A stretch of 47,313 nucleotides of DNA from positions 1 through 47,313 of the IMG/VR virus record IMGVR_UViG_3300018428_000042; one strand, 5' to 3'. The notes beneath the pieces are model-generated. The model saw nothing but the letters and a program-made list of their open reading frames with translations. It ran no database searches and was not told the DNA's origin. This DNA comes from a virus. The translations under genes were made by a program, and so were the position numbers. This document shows positions 1-6,530 of the stretch, piece by piece; the first letter of the stretch is position 1, and each line of letters begins with the position of its first letter.

Positions 1-864
1 ATTCAAGGTGAAGGACACTACACAGGTGTGCCTACTGCTTGGATACGTTTTTTCTTATGTAATCTACAGTGTAATGGCTTTGGACAAATTGATCCTACTA
101 ATCCTGACACTTATGATTTGCCATTTGAAAAATTTGACACAAGCACAGTAAAGCGTGTTGAAGACTTGCCTGTATGGGATAAGGGTTGTGATAGCAGTTA
201 CACTTGGAGTAAGAAGTTTAAGCATCTAATGGGACAAAAGACTGCTGTAGAACTAGCACAACAGATTATTGATACTATCAAGACAGACAGTAATCCAGAA
301 GGTTTGTTTTTACATCCTGTGACAGGACAAAGACAGCACTTCTGTGTAACAGGCGGTGAACCTTTGATGAAGCATGGACAAGAAGCATTCATTGGTATCA
401 TGCGTGAATTTAAACGTATGAACAATATGCCTGCTAGTGTTACGTTTGAAACTAATGGAACACAAGCACTAACACAAGAATTTAAAGACTATTGGAATAA
501 AGAAGCAGATAAAGATATTGAATTGTTCTTTAGTGTATCACCTAAACTATGGAGTGTAGCAGGTGAAAAGGCAAAGAAAGCAATTAAGCCTGAAACAGTA
601 GCAGAATATTTTTTGTTGTCTGACAGAGGGCAACTTAAATTTGTTGTTGGTTCCGAACAACAGCAGTGGGATGAAATGGAAGAAGTTATCTCACAGTTTA
701 AGGCACAAGAGGTTGATTATCCTGTATGGGTTATGCCTGTTGGTGCTAGGGAAGAAGAACAAACTGCGACAGCAGGCGCTGTTGCAAAAATGGCATTTGA
801 AAGAGGATACAATGTAGCAGCCAGAGTGCATGTTTATCTTTTTGGTAATGCTATTGGAACATAA
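1..864 (+). CDS. queE: QueE-like radical SAM enzyme (7-carboxy-7-deazaguanine synthase), 5' truncated
   Basis: The frame is open from base 1, so the true start lies upstream of the window. The visible part begins IQGEGHYTG, matching the QueE entry motif (QGEG..G.P). Cys20 and Cys24 (window codon numbering) form CNLQC of the radical SAM cluster, and VTGGEPLM is the SAM-binding GGE motif. The third cluster cysteine is not in the usual CX3CX2C place; GCDSSYTW at residues 62-69 resembles the canonical CDT.Y.W segment displaced by about 36 residues. QueE converts carboxy-tetrahydropterin to CDG in the 7-deazaguanine pathway, used for queuosine or for phage DNA modification; no other pathway gene is in the window. 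The next gene starts nine bases after the stop. Family assignment is good; exact activity is inferred. Confidence 0.8.
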   Translation: MQGEGHYTGVPTAWIRFFLCNLQCNGFGQIDPTNPDTYDLPFEKFDTSTVKRVEDLPVWDKGCDSSYTWSKKFKHLMGQKTAVELAQQIIDTIKTDSNPEGLFLHPVTGQRQHFCVTGGEPLMKHGQEAFIGIMREFKRMNNMPASVTFETNGTQALTQEFKDYWNKEADKDIELFFSVSPKLWSVAGEKAKKAIKPETVAEYFLLSDRGQLKFVVGSEQQQWDEMEEVISQFKAQEVDYPVWVMPVGAREEEQTATAGAVAKMAFERGYNVAARVHVYLFGNAIGT

Positions 865-873
865 GGAAATATT

Positions 874-1218
874 ATGGACTTTATAAAAAAACTGTTCAGT
901 AAGAAAGAGCCAGATACTAGTAAGCCTGGTCTTTCTGAGAAGCAAAAGGCAACAATGAAGAAAGAGCCTTGGGTAGGTGTGTTGAATACACACGTAAACA
1001 AAGAAAATGTCCGAAATGGCTTTTTTGAGCTTGACTGGAACGAGTATTTTATTATACAATTAAGGGAACAAGGATATGGAGTTGAAGGCGACAAAGATGA
1101 AGAAGTTGTTGACAGATGGTTCCGTGAACTTTGTGCAAATGTTGTAGTCGATGGTGACTACGGAGGACCACTAAACACTGGCAGTATTGAGCCAGATGTT
1201 ATTAAAAGGAATAAATGA
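874..1218 (+). CDS. conserved-type phage protein of unknown function, 114 aa
   Basis: I do not recognise a domain. The start at 874 is supported by AAGGAAAT just upstream. The N-terminus is very basic (MDFIKKLFSKK) and is followed by a Lys-rich linker. The middle (NGFFELDWNEYFIIQLREQGYGVEG) is compact and acidic/aromatic, compatible with a small soluble fold. No signal peptide or membrane span is visible. It lies between queE and the flap nuclease gene, whose ATG overlaps its stop codon (ATGA), so the two are probably translationally coupled. Function cannot be given. Confidence 0.7.
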   Translation: MDFIKKLFSKKEPDTSKPGLSEKQKATMKKEPWVGVLNTHVNKENVRNGFFELDWNEYFIIQLREQGYGVEGDKDEEVVDRWFRELCANVVVDGDYGGPLNTGSIEPDVIKRNK

Positions 1219-2210
1219 GTAAAATGTGTCATATAATAGTAGATACTGCAAACACGTTTTTTCGTGCTAGGCATGTAATTAATGGCGATGCTGATATTAA
1301 ATTAGGCATGGCTTTTCATATTACACTTAATAGTATTAAAAAGGCTTGGCAAGACTTTAATGGAACACATGTTGTTTTTTGTCTAGAAGGACGTAGTTGG
1401 CGTAAAGACTACTATGAGCCTTACAAACGTAATAGACAAGAGGCTAGAGATGCACTTACTGAAAAACAACAAGACGAAGAAACTGTTTTTTGGGAAGCAT
1501 TTGATACATTTAAGAATTTTGTTACTGATAAAACTAATTGCACAGTTTTGCAAAATCAGCAACTAGAAGCAGATGATTTGATCGCTGGTTGGATACAAAA
1601 GCATCCGGACAGTGAACATGTAATTATATCTACAGATACAGATTTCCAACAATTAATTGCACCTAATGTTAAACTATACAATGGTGTGCAAGAAGTTACT
1701 ACTACACATGAAGGCTTCTTCGATAAGAAAGGTAATCATGTGATAGATAAAAAGACAAAAGAAGCAAAAGCAGCACCTGATCCAGAATGGTTGTTGTTTG
1801 AAAAATGTATGCGTGGCGACACTAGCGACAATGTGTTCTCTGCATATCCAGGTGTGCGTAAAAAAGGCACACGAAATAAAGTTGGTTTGCTTGAAGCATT
1901 TGAAGATAGACAAACTAAAGGGTTCAATTGGAATAACTTAATGTTACAACGTTGGGTTGATCATAACGGTGAAGAACATCGTGTATTAGAAGATTATGAA
2001 CGTAACAAAGTTCTAATTGATCTTACTGCACAACCTGAAGATATCAGAAAGTTGATTGATGATACAATAGATAATGCAGTGAATGAAAATAAAAACATAA
2101 GCCAGGTAGGTATTAGACTAATGAAGTTCTGTCATTTGTATGACTTGAAGAAAATATCTGATCAAGCACAAGCATATGCAGAGCCTTTGAATGCGAGGTA
2201 TACAGTATGA
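1215..2210 (+). CDS. rnh: T4 RNase H-type 5'-3' exonuclease / flap endonuclease
   Basis: This is a PIN-like FEN-family nuclease that in T4 removes RNA primers and flaps from lagging strands. Visible acidic metal-binding residues are Asp10 in VDTANTFFRA, the LEADD cluster around residues 117-121, STDTD at 139-143 and GDTSDN at 201-206. The basic helical-arch stretch YEPYKRNRQEARD sits at about residues 67-79. PGVRKKGTRNKVGLLEAF at about 212-229 resembles the helix-hairpin-helix DNA-binding segment of the family. The length of 331 aa is close to T4 RNase H (about 305). The start overlaps the previous stop by four bases, and the following gene starts in the same way. It presumably works with the phage replisome. 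Confidence 0.9.
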   Translation: MSKMCHIIVDTANTFFRARHVINGDADIKLGMAFHITLNSIKKAWQDFNGTHVVFCLEGRSWRKDYYEPYKRNRQEARDALTEKQQDEETVFWEAFDTFKNFVTDKTNCTVLQNQQLEADDLIAGWIQKHPDSEHVIISTDTDFQQLIAPNVKLYNGVQEVTTTHEGFFDKKGNHVIDKKTKEAKAAPDPEWLLFEKCMRGDTSDNVFSAYPGVRKKGTRNKVGLLEAFEDRQTKGFNWNNLMLQRWVDHNGEEHRVLEDYERNKVLIDLTAQPEDIRKLIDDTIDNAVNENKNISQVGIRLMKFCHLYDLKKISDQAQAYAEPLNARYTV

Positions 2211-2680
2211 CTTTAATTAAAGCAAAACCAATTATTGATGAAAAATTTTGGATTGTAGAAGAAGAAGGAACTAGAGTTGGAACACTTAGAAAGAATGAAG
2301 ACAAGTTTATTCTTAGTAACGAACAAGGTATAAAAGTTTATGCAAATAAAAAAAGCGTAACAAACGAATTTGGAAAAGACTTTTTTATTGCTAAAATTAT
2401 TAGGGAAGCAGATGATGCACAACCTAACGAAGTTCATGGTTTCAAGTCTAGCACTAAACCACACAATTCAATGTATGACATTCAAAAGAAATTACCATTG
2501 TTTACTAAAAGTAGCGACTCTAAAAGTTTATATTGTGCAGGATACTATGTAATACGATTCGAAAAAGGTTGGGTTAAAAGTTTTTGTCCTAAACTTATTA
2601 CTCTGCAAAGATACGAATACAAAGGTCCGTTCAAGACTGAATTAGAAATGAAGCAAGTATTATCAAATGTCAACAAGTAA
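2207..2680 (+). CDS. hypothetical protein, 157 aa
   Basis: I recognise no characterised domain. The N-terminal half (KFWIVEEEGTRVGTLRK, then FILSNEQGIKVYANKK) looks like a small beta-rich module. The C-terminal half is rich in Lys and aromatic residues and contains two cysteines in SLYCAGYY and KSFCPKL. The ATG overlaps the rnh stop (ATGA), so it is probably co-translated with the nuclease, and it overlaps the next gene by 14 bases. This tight packing implies the same transcription unit. Placement beside rnh suggests replication or late-transcription accessory genes, because in T4 the genes around rnh include dsbA, 33 and 59, but I see no sequence proof of any of these. Confidence 0.7.
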   Translation: MTLIKAKPIIDEKFWIVEEEGTRVGTLRKNEDKFILSNEQGIKVYANKKSVTNEFGKDFFIAKIIREADDAQPNEVHGFKSSTKPHNSMYDIQKKLPLFTKSSDSKSLYCAGYYVIRFEKGWVKSFCPKLITLQRYEYKGPFKTELEMKQVLSNVNK

Positions 2681-2915
2681 TATACCTTCTAAATTACCTG
2701 CTGTAGAAAGACTTATACAACGTATCGCATCTGCTGAAAAAACACAGCAAAAAGATATAAGAATAAGCATAGACGAAGCAAAAGATATTACTAATGAATT
2801 AGCACTTATGACAACTAAATTAAGTTCTACAATAAGTGAAATACATAATTTGCTTAAAAATCTAAGCAAGTCTACTGAAGAAATCGATGTTAAATTTGAC
2901 GGAGGATCCTTCTAA
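2667..2915 (+). CDS. small coiled-coil-type protein of unknown function, 82 aa
   Basis: The whole protein is predicted helical by eye. Heptad-like Leu/Ile spacing runs through VERLIQRIASAEKTQQKDIR and LALMTTKLSSTISEIHNLLK, so it is probably a small coiled coil. It starts inside the end of the preceding gene (14-base overlap, ATG at 2667). The stop at 2913-2915 is immediately followed by the late promoter box and inverted repeat upstream of the next gene. A short helical protein in this T4-like neighbourhood could be a transcription or replication accessory factor, but nothing in the sequence identifies it. Confidence 0.65.
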   Translation: MSTSNIPSKLPAVERLIQRIASAEKTQQKDIRISIDEAKDITNELALMTTKLSSTISEIHNLLKNLSKSTEEIDVKFDGGSF

Positions 2916-2919
2916 AAAG

Positions 2920-2927
2920 GATAAATA
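2920..2927 (+). promoter_or_regulatory. T4-type late promoter box GATAAATA
   Basis: GATAAATA differs by one base from the T4 late consensus TATAAATA, which is recognised by the gp55 sigma factor. Initiation should fall about six bases downstream, near 2933, inside the left arm of the inverted repeat at 2925-2959. Confidence 0.6.
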
Positions 2928-2959
2928 TATACGTAGTTAACTAGGAAATACGTATATAT
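2925..2959 (+). promoter_or_regulatory. perfect 11-bp inverted repeat over a start codon (gene e-like translational switch)
   Basis: Left arm ATATATACGTA (2925-2935) and right arm TACGTATATAT (2949-2959) are exact reverse complements, with a 13-nt loop at 2936-2948 that holds AGGAAA, the likely ribosome binding site. The right arm covers the first two bases of the ATG at 2958. A transcript from upstream can fold the full stem. A transcript from the overlapping late promoter would start inside or after the left arm and could not. Confidence 0.6.
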
Positions 2960-3242
2960 GAGTAGACCAAAACCAAAAGTAATTCTCGAACACACTAATA
3001 GAGAAACTTATAAAATAGAACAAATTCTCGAAAGTGAAGCCATATGGGCAGTGTTTTTCCAAGATAAGCCTTTTAATCTTAAAAGTGGAAGTGCTGTTTC
3101 TAGTTATCCAGGCCCTAAATACAAAAAGGTATCATTTTCTAATCCAGGACATGCAAGAAACCTTGCGAAAAAATTAAACAAACTTTTCAACACACAAGAC
3201 TTTTCTGTATATAGATTGAATAGCGGAGAAAAAGAAAAGTGA
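2958..3242 (+). CDS. hypothetical protein, 94 aa, with late-promoter/hairpin leader
   Basis: This is a small basic protein with no recognised domain. It has a beta-rich first half (KVILEHTNRETYKIEQILES, then AIWAVFFQDKPFNL) and a helical basic C-terminus (GHARNLAKKLNKLF). The fold pattern is reminiscent of small nucleic-acid-binding proteins, but no motif proves this. The start at 2958 has AGGAAA 10-15 bases upstream. Its leader carries a T4-type late promoter and an inverted repeat that can mask the start codon, so expression is probably delayed to the late phase even though upstream genes read through it. The downstream gene begins one base after its stop. Confidence 0.7.
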   Translation: MSRPKPKVILEHTNRETYKIEQILESEAIWAVFFQDKPFNLKSGSAVSSYPGPKYKKVSFSNPGHARNLAKKLNKLFNTQDFSVYRLNSGEKEK

Positions 3243-3243
3243 A

Positions 3244-3639
3244 ATGGACGTTAAAGATCAATACAGCCGTTTATTCTTAAAAGCGGCATATCCTGAACAA
3301 GACATAAGTGAAGATCTGCTAAAGCAGAAAAGAGTTGAGTGGTGGTATAATGTTCGCTCAAAAGATGAAGGCGGACTTAGAATGACCGAATCTGCTATGA
3401 AATTTATTACGGATACAGCAGAAATTAAGAACTATAAAATAGATTTTCCAAAAAACTTTAGTATAACACCACAAGTGTTAATATGGCTTGACAATTTTAT
3501 AGAATCACCGTATTATATAACTAAACGTCATATAACTGTATTAAAGGAAAAGTCCGCATTTGAACTCTATCTTTTTAGTGGTGATGTCCAAAAAATGGGA
3601 TATAATAAGGCTCTTGCTAAAAGACTAAGCCAAGATTAA
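3244..3639 (+). CDS. hypothetical protein, 131 aa
   Basis: The protein begins MDVKDQYSRLFLKAAYPEQD and has a striking WWYNVRSKDEGGLRMT segment at about residues 33-48. The C-terminal half (SITPQVLIWLDNFIESPYYIT, then FELYLFSGDVQKMGYNKALAKRL) is strongly amphipathic. The general look, with conserved Trp pairs and a GGLR motif, is that of a conserved T4-like marine phage protein rather than a chance frame. I cannot assign a function. Position after rnh makes a late-transcription or replication accessory role possible, which is inference only. It starts two bases after the preceding stop, so it likely shares the late transcript from 2920. Confidence 0.7.
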   Translation: MDVKDQYSRLFLKAAYPEQDISEDLLKQKRVEWWYNVRSKDEGGLRMTESAMKFITDTAEIKNYKIDFPKNFSITPQVLIWLDNFIESPYYITKRHITVLKEKSAFELYLFSGDVQKMGYNKALAKRLSQD

Positions 3640-3659
3640 AGTTCATAAACATAGCACTT

Positions 3660-3667
3660 TATAAATA
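3660..3667 (+). promoter_or_regulatory. T4 late promoter box TATAAATA, exact consensus
   Basis: TATAAATA matches the T4 late consensus exactly and lies in the 34-base gap between two genes. The next ATG is at 3674, only seven bases after the box. Initiation at the usual distance would give a leaderless or nearly leaderless mRNA. Confidence 0.7.
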
Positions 3668-3673
3668 TTACTG

Positions 3674-3964
3674 ATGATTGATATTAATCCAATTGATATT
3701 TTGAACCAGCGACAGGTAAATGTTTTACCTTCGCACTTTACAAAAGTTAGTGTGCCAAAAGGAGACTGGTATGGCTACGGCAGATCAGACGACTGGCAAC
3801 TTCAAGATTGGGTTAGATCAAAATTGAAAGGTAGATATTTTATTGGACAATATCCATCTGTAGATAATCAATCTAAATTTAGAACGAACAAATTTGTGGC
3901 GTTCGAAGAACAAAAAGAAGCAACATATTTTATGTTGGCTTGTCCATATTTAAGGAGAAACTAA
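3674..3964 (+). CDS. hypothetical protein, 96 aa
   Basis: There is no recognised domain. The protein is aromatic-rich (GDWYGYGRSDDWQLQDWVRSK) and ends in a short stretch with one cysteine (YFMLACPYLRRN). No in-frame ATG follows within the first half, and no Shine-Dalgarno sequence precedes 3674, but an exact late promoter box lies at 3660-3667. Either this is a leaderless late mRNA or the start is a downstream non-ATG codon. The next gene's ATG begins immediately after its stop and is preceded by AAGGAGAAACTAA, so the end of this gene supplies its ribosome binding site. Confidence 0.65.
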   Translation: MIDINPIDILNQRQVNVLPSHFTKVSVPKGDWYGYGRSDDWQLQDWVRSKLKGRYFIGQYPSVDNQSKFRTNKFVAFEEQKEATYFMLACPYLRRN

Positions 3965-4261
3965 ATGTCTGAAGAAACTAAAACTAATGAAACTCCAGAA
4001 GTAGCAGAAGCACAACCGGCACCTGCTGCTCAACAAGGAGGCACTGTGCCTAACGCTGAACAGCCTACAGGTGCAGAATTAAATGTAAGCGATTTAAACA
4101 GTATTAAAAGTATTGTAGATATTGCTACACAAAGAGGTGCTTTTAAAGCAAACGAATTAGAAGCAGTTGGTAAAACTTATAACAAACTTGTTGCGTTTTT
4201 AGAAAACATTCAAAAACAAGCTCAAGCGAAACAAGAAACACAAGGATCAAATAATGGCTAA
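3965..4261 (+). CDS. hypothetical protein with disordered Pro/Ala/Gln N-terminus, 98 aa
   Basis: The first 40 residues are acidic and Ala/Pro/Gln-rich (EVAEAQPAPAAQQGG), so probably disordered. Residues 42-85 (LNSIKSIVDIATQRGAFKAN, then AVGKTYNKLVAFLENIQKQA) look like two or three amphipathic helices. A good AAGGAG sits just before the ATG. The gene overlaps the next by eight bases. The disordered-tail plus helical-bundle layout is common in phage adaptor or scaffold-like proteins, but nothing identifies this one. No membrane or signal segment is visible. Confidence 0.7.
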   Translation: MSEETKTNETPEVAEAQPAPAAQQGGTVPNAEQPTGAELNVSDLNSIKSIVDIATQRGAFKANELEAVGKTYNKLVAFLENIQKQAQAKQETQGSNNG

Positions 4262-4886
4262 AGACACAAAACACGTAGGTAAAATTAAAAACACCGGTGA
4301 TAAAGTCGCAGTTGTTTTTAGAACAGTGCCTGGAGAATCTGATCATGCTCTAGTGTTGCAGACAGCAACATTAAAAGATGAATATCATAATGCTCTTTTT
4401 GAAACTATTGACTCAATTCAAGGTCAGCAATCAAATGAACTTGGTGAGATTATGTTTACACGCAGATTTCCTGATGGAAGAAACATGCTTACCGCTATGC
4501 AACAAGAAGGTAGGTTACAAAAAGTTCCGACTGATAATGTTGTAATGACTCCAATGCCAAGCAAAGAGATTGTATTATCTGAACTTAATGCACTTATTGC
4601 AGAGCAAAGAAACATGGCTGTCGATGAACTATACACTCTAGTAAGTGGTGCGCCAAAAGCAGGTGAAGAAGCAGCACAACCAGTTGCAGAGGTTTCAACA
4701 ACTACACCAAGTGAAGAACCTATTGCAGCACCTAGCACAGACGGTGTGCTAAGTGATAAAGATCTTGCTAAATCTTACAGAAGCCAAGCAGATGCAATGT
4801 ATAAAGAAGCAGCAAGACTAAGACGTGAAGCAGAAGAACTAGACCCTACTGCGAAAAAGTCTACGAAGAAGACAGAAACGGCGTAA
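4254..4886 (+). CDS. hypothetical protein with C-terminal coiled coil, 210 aa
   Basis: The N-terminal 115 residues form a compact mixed region (HVGKIKNTGDKVAVVFRTVP, HALVLQTATL). A disordered Ala/Pro/Thr/Glu linker follows at about residues 135-168. The C-terminal helix (LAKSYRSQADAMYKEAARLR) is a likely coiled coil, ending in a Lys-rich tail. The preceding gene also has a disordered-plus-helical design and overlaps by eight bases, so the two products may act together. I do not recognise a family with known function. The start ATG at 4254 follows ACAAGGATCAAATA, a usable ribosome binding site. Confidence 0.7.
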   Translation: MAKDTKHVGKIKNTGDKVAVVFRTVPGESDHALVLQTATLKDEYHNALFETIDSIQGQQSNELGEIMFTRRFPDGRNMLTAMQQEGRLQKVPTDNVVMTPMPSKEIVLSELNALIAEQRNMAVDELYTLVSGAPKAGEEAAQPVAEVSTTTPSEEPIAAPSTDGVLSDKDLAKSYRSQADAMYKEAARLRREAEELDPTAKKSTKKTETA

Positions 4887-4892
4887 CGTAAA

Positions 4893-5201
4893 GTGACGCA
4901 TAGGCGCTATTTTAAGCCGCCGAGGCATTTAGTAAAAGAGTGGCCGGAGGTGTTCGATGATTTATATATGGACACCATGCCGGTCGCTTACGTTGATACT
5001 ATGATAATAGAATTCAACGACGGCAGAGTTTGGTCTATAGATGTAAAAAACAAATTAGAAACTATGGATTCGGACACTGTTGCTGATAAACTATTTGGAA
5101 CACTCAAAGAATATAAAGACACAATTAAAACAATTGACTTTAAAATTGATGTCGAGAGATTAAAAGGCGATATAAAAAATCGCACTGATAAAATACTTTA
5201 A
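4893..5201 (+). CDS. hypothetical protein, 102 aa, GTG start
   Basis: A GTG start at 4893 gives MTHRRYFKPPRHLVKEWPEVF; no closer ATG preserves this basic, probably conserved N-terminus. The core (VAYVDTMIIEFNDGRVWSID) reads as a beta hairpin and the C-terminus (DFKIDVERLKGDIKNRTDKI) as an amphipathic helix. Function is unknown. It is the last gene of the plus-strand block. Its TAA (5199-5201) overlaps the TAA of the convergent minus-strand gene (5198-5200 on the plus strand) within one TTAA palindrome, leaving no room for an intergenic terminator. Confidence 0.7.
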   Translation: MTHRRYFKPPRHLVKEWPEVFDDLYMDTMPVAYVDTMIIEFNDGRVWSIDVKNKLETMDSDTVADKLFGTLKEYKDTIKTIDFKIDVERLKGDIKNRTDKIL

Positions 5202-6376
5202 ATCCTAGTATTTCCGTAATGTATAACTGTATACTTGTTAGAGGTATGTTCTCTCCAAGGATCTAATACAATACTATCCTCAGTAAGATCTACATAAATT
5301 TTTGGATGAGCAAGAAGAACAAGAGCTCTAAACGGACCTTTATCTTCTCCATAGACTTTTGGATCAACTTTCATAGGGTTGAAACCTAATTCATTACAAT
5401 AATAATCTACTAGAAGTGCATAACTACCATCAACATAATGCACTCCAGGCTTATATGCTACACCATTAATAAGTATAGGTAATTCATATTCATTTGCAAT
5501 TTTACAAAGTTCTTTTGCTAAATTTTTTGCTTGAACTTCACGTGCATTCATAATCGTATCAAACAAATCATAACCTAGTTCTAACTTGTCTGCCATATAC
5601 CGCAAAGCAATATTATCTCGTGGATGACACGCACCACCGTCGCCCATACCTGCTTTCAAATACATTGGGCTTACTATTCTTTTTTCACAATTAGACAATG
5701 CTTTTGTAACTACGTCAACATTAATGTTACCTTGTTTTTGTGCTACATCCTGCATCATATTCACTAAACCAATTTTCGTAGAAATAAAAGTATTGTAGAA
5801 CACTTTAATACATTCACATTCGTCCCAAGTTCCTATCTCATATGATGGAAAGTTTTCCATAATTGTTTCATAAAATTCTCTTAACTGTTTTGCATCACCT
5901 GTTTCTGTTCCGTCTTCTGTTCCTATCATTACAATATCTGGATTTACCATATCCCAAGCAACAGTTCCCATTGCTATAAGGTATGGATTATAAACAAATC
6001 TAGTGTTTGTTACCAACGGAACAAATTCTCTACGTGTTGTGCCAGGCAATACAGTGCTTATTAAAACAAGCAATTGATCTTTGTTCATATGCTTGTTTGC
6101 TTCTGTTAATACTTCTTTTACAATATCATAAGAAAAATCTTTAGGTTCTAAATGTGCAGTTGGCGTTCTACCGTCATAGGCTGGATCGTGCGGAGTAGGA
6201 ACTGCTACAAATACTATATCTCTATCTTTCACAGCATCTTCAATACTATCTTCAACTATTACATAGTCGCTTTCTACTTTGTTAATATCATAGCCCAAAA
6301 CACTGTGTTCTTTTTTGGCAATTACTTCAGCACAGGGCATACCCAATTTACCTAGTCCTATAAATCCAATTTTCAT
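5198..6376 (-). CDS. UDP-glucose/GDP-mannose dehydrogenase-family enzyme
   Basis: This enzyme family oxidises the C6 alcohol of a nucleotide sugar to a carboxylate with two NAD+. The Rossmann motif GFIGLGKLGMP is at residues 4-14. VFVAVPTP and the STVLPGTT segment match the NAD-binding domain of UDP-sugar dehydrogenases. The catalytic Cys is expected in the GFGGSC.PKD motif; here GMGDGGACHPRDN at about residue 250 keeps Cys followed by His-Pro-Arg-Asp. Length (392 aa) is a little below the usual 400-450 because the C-terminal domain is shortened. AAAGGA precedes the ATG and a late-promoter-like box lies at 6403-6412, so it is probably its own late unit at the end of the glycan cassette. The substrate cannot be read from sequence. 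Confidence 0.8.
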   Translation of the reverse strand: MKIGFIGLGKLGMPCAEVIAKKEHSVLGYDINKVESDYVIVEDSIEDAVKDRDIVFVAVPTPHDPAYDGRTPTAHLEPKDFSYDIVKEVLTEANKHMNKDQLLVLISTVLPGTTRREFVPLVTNTRFVYNPYLIAMGTVAWDMVNPDIVMIGTEDGTETGDAKQLREFYETIMENFPSYEIGTWDECECIKVFYNTFISTKIGLVNMMQDVAQKQGNINVDVVTKALSNCEKRIVSPMYLKAGMGDGGACHPRDNIALRYMADKLELGYDLFDTIMNAREVQAKNLAKELCKIANEYELPILINGVAYKPGVHYVDGSYALLVDYYCNELGFNPMKVDPKVYGEDKGPFRALVLLAHPKIYVDLTEDSIVLDPWREHTSNKYTVIHYGNTRI

Positions 6377-6402
6377 GTATTTTCCTTTACTGTGATTCCA
6401 AA

Positions 6403-6412
6403 AGTATTTACA
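6403..6412 (-). promoter_or_regulatory. late-promoter-like box TGTAAATACT
   Basis: On the minus strand TGTAAATACT lies 27 bases upstream of the ATG at 6376, followed by AAAGGA as ribosome binding site. It matches GTAAATACT at 17853-17862 in sequence and placement, which supports a real variant of the late box. Confidence 0.45.
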
Positions 6413-6482
6413 AAAATGTATTTTAACGCCTTTTAAACCTGGTTTATGTGCATTGGTATAAGTGTAGCAACTACCTAGTAAA

Positions 6483-6530
6483 CACCGCTGTATGACGCTT
6501 AAAATGCGTTTAAGACACCTTAAAACGGTG
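6483..6530 (-). terminator. nested inverted repeats after a glycosyltransferase gene
   Basis: Directly after the minus-strand stop at 6531, CACCG/CGGTG arms (6526-6530 and 6483-6487) enclose CTTAAA-ATGCG-TTTAAG (6498-6514). A shorter alternative stem CACC/GGTG occupies 6516-6530. There is no strong U-run, so this may be a weak terminator or an mRNA-end-protecting hairpin. It separates the cassette from the dehydrogenase gene. Confidence 0.3.

Noticed and set aside
691-1094. Minus-strand open frames opposite queE and the 114-aa gene
   Set aside because: Cys/Phe/Leu-rich antisense translations of real genes, with no ribosome binding site and no domain.
2207-3639. Assignment of the small genes after rnh to T4 gp33, gp59 or dsbA
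   Set aside because: Position is suggestive but no recognisable motif supports any of these names.
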